From positions 58,865 to 122,864 of the forward strand of contig CAMCTC010000002.1 in the NCBI GenBank assembly GCA_945878355.1: a stretch of 64,000 nt of DNA. The letters run 5' to 3'. Position 1 is the first letter of the stretch, and every line of letters begins with the position of its first letter. The notes beneath the pieces are model-generated. The model was not told the origin of the DNA, ran no database searches, and was given only the letters and a program-made list of their open reading frames with translations. Below, piece by piece: positions 60,797 to 64,000 of this stretch. The DNA comes from Bordetella parapertussis (lineage in GTDB: Bacteria > Pseudomonadota > Gammaproteobacteria > Burkholderiales > Burkholderiaceae_C). The translations under genes were made by a program, and so were the position numbers.

Positions 60797-62386
60797 GTGA
60801 GCGCACCGCTGCTGGAGATCGACCAACTGAGCGTGCGCTTTGGCGCCGCGACCGTGGTCCAGGACCTGTCGCTTTCGATCCAGGCCGGCGAGAAGTTCGC
60901 GCTGGTCGGCGAATCGGGATCGGGCAAATCGATCACCGCGCTGAGCGTGCTGCGCTTGGTCGACGCCGCAACCAGCAGCGGCGCCATCCGCTTCGAGGGC
61001 GAGGACTTGATGGGGCGCAGCGAGCGCCAGATGCTGGCCATCCGCGGCGCGCAGATCGGCATGATCTTCCAGGAGCCGATGACCGCGCTGAACCCGCTCT
61101 ACACCGTGGGCAACCAGATCGTCGAGGTGCTGGCACTGCACGAGGGCCTTCTACCCAATGCGGCACGCGCGCGCGCGATCGAGCTGCTGACGCGCACCGG
61201 CATCCCTGAGCCTGAACGCCGTGTCGACAGTTACCCGCACGAGCTGTCGGGCGGCCAGCGCCAGCGCGCGATGATCGCGATGGCGCTGGCTTGCCGCCCC
61301 AAACTGCTGATCGCCGATGAGCCCACCACCGCGCTCGACGTCACGATCCAGGCCCAGATCCTCGCGCTGCTGACTGAGTTGCAGCGCGAGATGGGCATGG
61401 CGCTGCTGTTCATCACCCATGACCTGAACCTGGTGCAGCGCTTCTCCGACCGGGTCGGCGTGATGGAGCGCGGCAAGCTGGTCGAGGTCGGCAGCACCGC
61501 CGAAGTGTTCGCGCGCCCGCGGCATGCCTACACCCAGCGCTTGCTCGCCACCCGGCCGCAGCGTGTCGTGCAGCCGGTGGCGGCCGACGCGCCCGTGCTG
61601 GTCGAGGCCCGAGCTGCCGACGTCAGTTTCGCGATCCCGACCGGATGGTTCAGCAAGCGGCGCTTTGCCGCCGTGACCCAGGCCACACTGCAACTGCGGC
61701 GCGGCGAGACACTGGGCATCGTCGGCGAATCGGGTTCGGGCAAGACCACGCTGGGCATGGCCTTGCTGGCCTTGCAGCCGCTGGCCGCTGGTCAGGTGTG
61801 GATGGGCGGCGAGCGCATCGACAACGCCGACCGCCGCGCACTGCGAGCGATGCGTCGCCGCATGCAAGTCGTGCTGCAAGACCCTTTCGCATCGCTGTCG
61901 CCGCGCATGACGGTGGGCCAGATCGTCGGCGAAGGCCTGGCGCTGCACCAGAGCGGCCTGAGCGCTGCCGAGCACGACCAGAAGGTGCTGGCGATGCTGG
62001 CCGAGGTCGGTCTGTCCGAGCGTGACGGCGTGGCGAACGTGCTGCAGCGCTATCCGCATGAGTTCTCGGGCGGCCAGCGCCAACGCATCGCGATCGCACG
62101 CGCGGTGGTGCTGCAGCCCGAGGTGCTGGTGCTCGACGAGCCGACCTCGGCGCTAGACGCATCGGTGCAGCAGCAGGTGCTGGCGCTGCTGGCCGAACTG
62201 CAGCAGCGACACGGCCTGAGCTATGTCTTCATCAGCCACGACCTGGCCGTGATCCGGGCGATGGCGCACCGGGTGATGGTGATGAAGGACGGCGTGGTGG
62301 TCGAGGAGGGCGAGACGCTGGCGCTGTTCGACGCGCCGCAGCATGCCTACACCCACGCGCTGCTGGCCGCAGCGCATCTGGCTTGA
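60797..62386 (+). CDS. yejF: Oligopeptide ABC transporter ATP-binding protein YejF (fused dimer)
   Basis: A 529-residue ATPase with two complete nucleotide-binding domains. Domain 1: Walker [13 protein letters not shown], signature [15 protein letters not shown], Walker [15 protein letters not shown]. Domain 2 (from about residue 265): [27 protein letters not shown] and [14 protein letters not shown]. It drives YejBE. I chose the GTG at 60797, one base after the yejE stop, giving [16 protein letters not shown]; an ATG at 60770 inside yejE is an alternative that adds nine residues. Confidence 0.92.
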   Translation: MSAPLLEIDQLSVRFGAATVVQDLSLSIQAGEKFALVGESGSGKSITALSVLRLVDAATSSGAIRFEGEDLMGRSERQMLAIRGAQIGMIFQEPMTALNPLYTVGNQIVEVLALHEGLLPNAARARAIELLTRTGIPEPERRVDSYPHELSGGQRQRAMIAMALACRPKLLIADEPTTALDVTIQAQILALLTELQREMGMALLFITHDLNLVQRFSDRVGVMERGKLVEVGSTAEVFARPRHAYTQRLLATRPQRVVQPVAADAPVLVEARAADVSFAIPTGWFSKRRFAAVTQATLQLRRGETLGIVGESGSGKTTLGMALLALQPLAAGQVWMGGERIDNADRRALRAMRRRMQVVLQDPFASLSPRMTVGQIVGEGLALHQSGLSAAEHDQKVLAMLAEVGLSERDGVANVLQRYPHEFSGGQRQRIAIARAVVLQPEVLVLDEPTSALDASVQQQVLALLAELQQRHGLSYVFISHDLAVIRAMAHRVMVMKDGVVVEEGETLALFDAPQHAYTHALLAAAHLA

Positions 62387-62708
62387 TCGGCGCGGCAATG
62401 TCGCCGAGCTGACACATTGGCCGCGGGTTTGCGCGCTCCCAGTCGCTGCGCAGCACCACTAAGATACCCAGCCTTCGCCCGGTGTCGCCTTCTGAAGGGT
62501 TCCATGAACACAGCAAGCGCCGAGGTCTGCCAGCCCTTGATCACGGGCCGCGCGATGGTAACCCGCTCGGGCAACGGACAATGCGACGCGCCAGACCGTG
62601 GCGAACCGATCTTCAACGCGGCTTCCCGCTGGGCGGGCTCGACATGAGCACGCCCACCGCCTAGCCAACCTAATGCCCAATCAGGGCGCATTGCAAGGAG
62701 TCACCCGC
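62387..62708. other. 322-base intergenic region upstream of a periplasmic binding protein gene
   Basis: The spacer contains a possible -10 (TAAGAT near 62460) and a 47-codon open frame at 62504-62647 with GAAGGG before its ATG, whose product matches nothing I know. A hairpin CCCG-CT-CGGG lies near 62560-62570. The last 14 bases hold AAGGAG (62695-62700), the ribosome-binding site of the next gene. This could be a structured leader, but I cannot assign a class. Confidence 0.45.
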
Positions 62709-64000
62709 ATGACCAGACAACAGGATTCCAAGACCATCCAACAACCGGGCACCAAGTGGCGCTTGCTGGCGGCAGCCGCCGCGCTGTGCGCCGCAAGCAG
62801 CGCACAGGCCCAGGAGACCTTCAAGGTCGGCATCGTCAGCTTCCTGTCGGGCCAGGCGGCCGAGAGCTTCGGCATCCCAGCGGTCAACGGTGCCAAGGTG
62901 CTGCTCGAGGCTTTCAACAAAGGCGCCGCACCAGCGCCGTACAACAAGGTCGGCTTCGGTGGCATGAAGCTCGAGTTCGTCTACGTCGACGAGAACGGCG
63001 GCGCGACCAAACAGGTGCAGGAGTTGAAGAACCTGTACGACCGCGAGAAAGTCGACGCAGTGCTGGGCTATGTCGGCTCGGGCGACTGCCTGGCGGTGGC
63101 GCCTGCGGCCGAGGAGATGAAGAAGTTCCTGATCCTCTACGACTGCGGCTCGCCGCGGATCTTCGAGGACAACAAGTTCAACTACGTCTTCCGCACCGCC
63201 TCGCACGGCGCGATGGACAACGTCGCGCTGGCGCGCTACCTCAAGGCCAAGAACGTCAAGGCCGACTCCTACAACATGATCAACCAGGACTACGCCTGGG
63301 GCCAGGACTCGAAGAAAGACTTCAGCTGGTCGATGGAGAAGCTGCTCCCTGGGGCCAAGGCGGGCGAAGACCAGTTGCCCAAGTTCGGCGCCGGCCAGTA
63401 CGGCACCGAGATCTCGGCCTTGATGGCCAAGCCCGCCGACGTGACGCATTCCAGCCTGTGGGGCGGCGATCTGCAGGCCTTCATCCTGCAGGCCAGCCCG
63501 CGCGGTCTGTTCAAGAAGACTCAAGTCGTTCTGTCGGCCGGCGACCATGTGTTGCCCGGACTGGGCGACAAGATGCCCGACGGCGTGATCCTCGGTGCCC
63601 GCGGCGCCTACGGACTGATGTCGCCCAAGAGCGCGCTCAACGACTGGTGGTGGGATCTGTACTCCAAGGCCTACAACGTCTACCCGGTGCAAGCCCCGTA
63701 CCGCATGGTGCAAGGCCTGCTGGGCTTGAAGCTGGCAGCCGAGAAAGCCATGGCCGCCAACGGCGGCAAGAAGCCCAACCACGAGCAACTCGCCACGGCG
63801 CTCAGAGGCATGGAATGGGATTCGCCGGCCGGCAAGATCAAGATGGCGATTGCCGGCGGCCACCAGGCGATCCAGGAGACAGCGATCGCCAGGACGCGCT
63901 ACGACGCTGCCAAGAAGATGGTGATGCTCGACGACATCATGCGCTTCCCGGCCGAATGCGTGAATCCGCCAGCGACGATGAAGTCGGAAGACTGGATCAA
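62709..64000 (+). CDS. Branched-chain amino acid/amide-type ABC transporter substrate-binding protein (partial)
   Basis: The gene runs off the right edge after 430 codons. Signal peptide around WRLLAAAAALCAASSAQAQ, then a type I periplasmic-binding fold: KVGIVSFLSGQAAESFGIP, EFVYVDENGGATKQVQELKN and DAVLGYVGSGDCLAVAPAA. The family (LivJ-like, including urea, amide and aromatic-acid binders) works with Liv-type permeases, presumably encoded beyond the window. Strong AAGGAG before the ATG. The ligand cannot be inferred from what is visible. Confidence 0.9.
   Translation, partial: MTRQQDSKTIQQPGTKWRLLAAAAALCAASSAQAQETFKVGIVSFLSGQAAESFGIPAVNGAKVLLEAFNKGAAPAPYNKVGFGGMKLEFVYVDENGGATKQVQELKNLYDREKVDAVLGYVGSGDCLAVAPAAEEMKKFLILYDCGSPRIFEDNKFNYVFRTASHGAMDNVALARYLKAKNVKADSYNMINQDYAWGQDSKKDFSWSMEKLLPGAKAGEDQLPKFGAGQYGTEISALMAKPADVTHSSLWGGDLQAFILQASPRGLFKKTQVVLSAGDHVLPGLGDKMPDGVILGARGAYGLMSPKSALNDWWWDLYSKAYNVYPVQAPYRMVQGLLGLKLAAEKAMAANGGKKPNHEQLATALRGMEWDSPAGKIKMAIAGGHQAIQETAIARTRYDAAKKMVMLDDIMRFPAECVNPPATMKSEDWI

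Noticed and set aside
62555..62585. Resemblance of GGGCAACGGAC to the 3' core of a glycine riboswitch
   Set aside because: The other conserved parts (5' GGAGAG and the central CCGAAGG loop) are missing or misplaced, so the match is probably chance.
62504..62647. A 47-codon open frame with a GAAGGG upstream
   Set aside because: No recognisable product; kept only as a note in the intergenic entry.
1..64000. tRNA, rRNA, insertion sequences, phage genes and attachment sites
   Set aside because: I looked for cloverleaf-like intergenic segments, transposase or integrase motifs and terminal inverted repeats and found none; a short tRNA missed by eye is possible but no gap looks like one.

Overview
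The window is high-GC, densely coded DNA from a Gram-negative bacterium, most likely a betaproteobacterium of the order Burkholderiales. The evidence is the gene neighbourhoods and protein types: miaB, hemA-prfA-prmC, CGFS glutaredoxin with ubiX, proS back to back with rppH, dusB-fis-purH, a phasin and a PHA-granule protein, and TonB-dependent uptake. I see no phage genes, insertion sequences, CRISPR arrays, rRNA or tRNA genes.

Layout. (1) 1-5.5 kb: a tightly overlapping cluster of glutamine-synthetase-like ligase, iron alcohol dehydrogenase, gamma-glutamyl hydrolase and aldehyde dehydrogenase, then a HAD phosphatase. It reads as a gamma-glutamylation pathway for an amino alcohol or amine. 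(2) 5.7-15.6 kb: housekeeping genes miaB, hemA, prfA, prmC, grxD, ubiX, a lytic transglycosylase, proS and rppH. (3) 15.6-25.3 kb: storage-lipid genes (wax ester synthase/DGAT, acyl-CoA-binding protein, PHA-granule protein), a metallo-aminopeptidase lipoprotein, a molybdopterin oxidoreductase, an M20 amidohydrolase, an M14-like hydrolase and an alkylglycerol-monooxygenase-like hydroxylase.

(4) 25.5-45.4 kb: the most striking part, a roughly 20-kb locus apparently devoted to recovering peptidoglycan. It holds nagA, a dppBCDF transporter and a distant dppA, two AmiD-type amidase lipoproteins, a sodium:solute symporter, an AmpG-like permease, a large TonB-dependent receptor, a VanX-type dipeptidase, an exported LD-carboxypeptidase, a BadF-family amino-sugar kinase, a DigH-like glycoside hydrolase and murQ. 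Together these could take fragments across the outer membrane, strip and trim them in the periplasm, import sugars and peptides, and turn MurNAc and GlcNAc into glucosamine-6-phosphate. Placing a dedicated TonB receptor and an SSS symporter in this pathway is my inference. Two copies of a palindromic extragenic repeat lie inside it and at its right edge.

(5) 45.7-56.6 kb: an AstE/ASPA-type hydrolase, a HAD nucleotidase, argB, a DmeF-like metal exporter with a His-Gly repeat, VF530, gspB-gspA, a phasin, a YqaA-like protein and dusB-fis-purH. (6) 56.7-64 kb: yejABEF, a second oligopeptide or muropeptide ABC system, then the start of a branched-chain-amino-acid-type binding protein cut by the window end.

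Translational coupling (ATGA, GTGA or TTGA overlaps) is very common and was used to fix many starts. No transcriptional regulator is encoded in the peptidoglycan locus.
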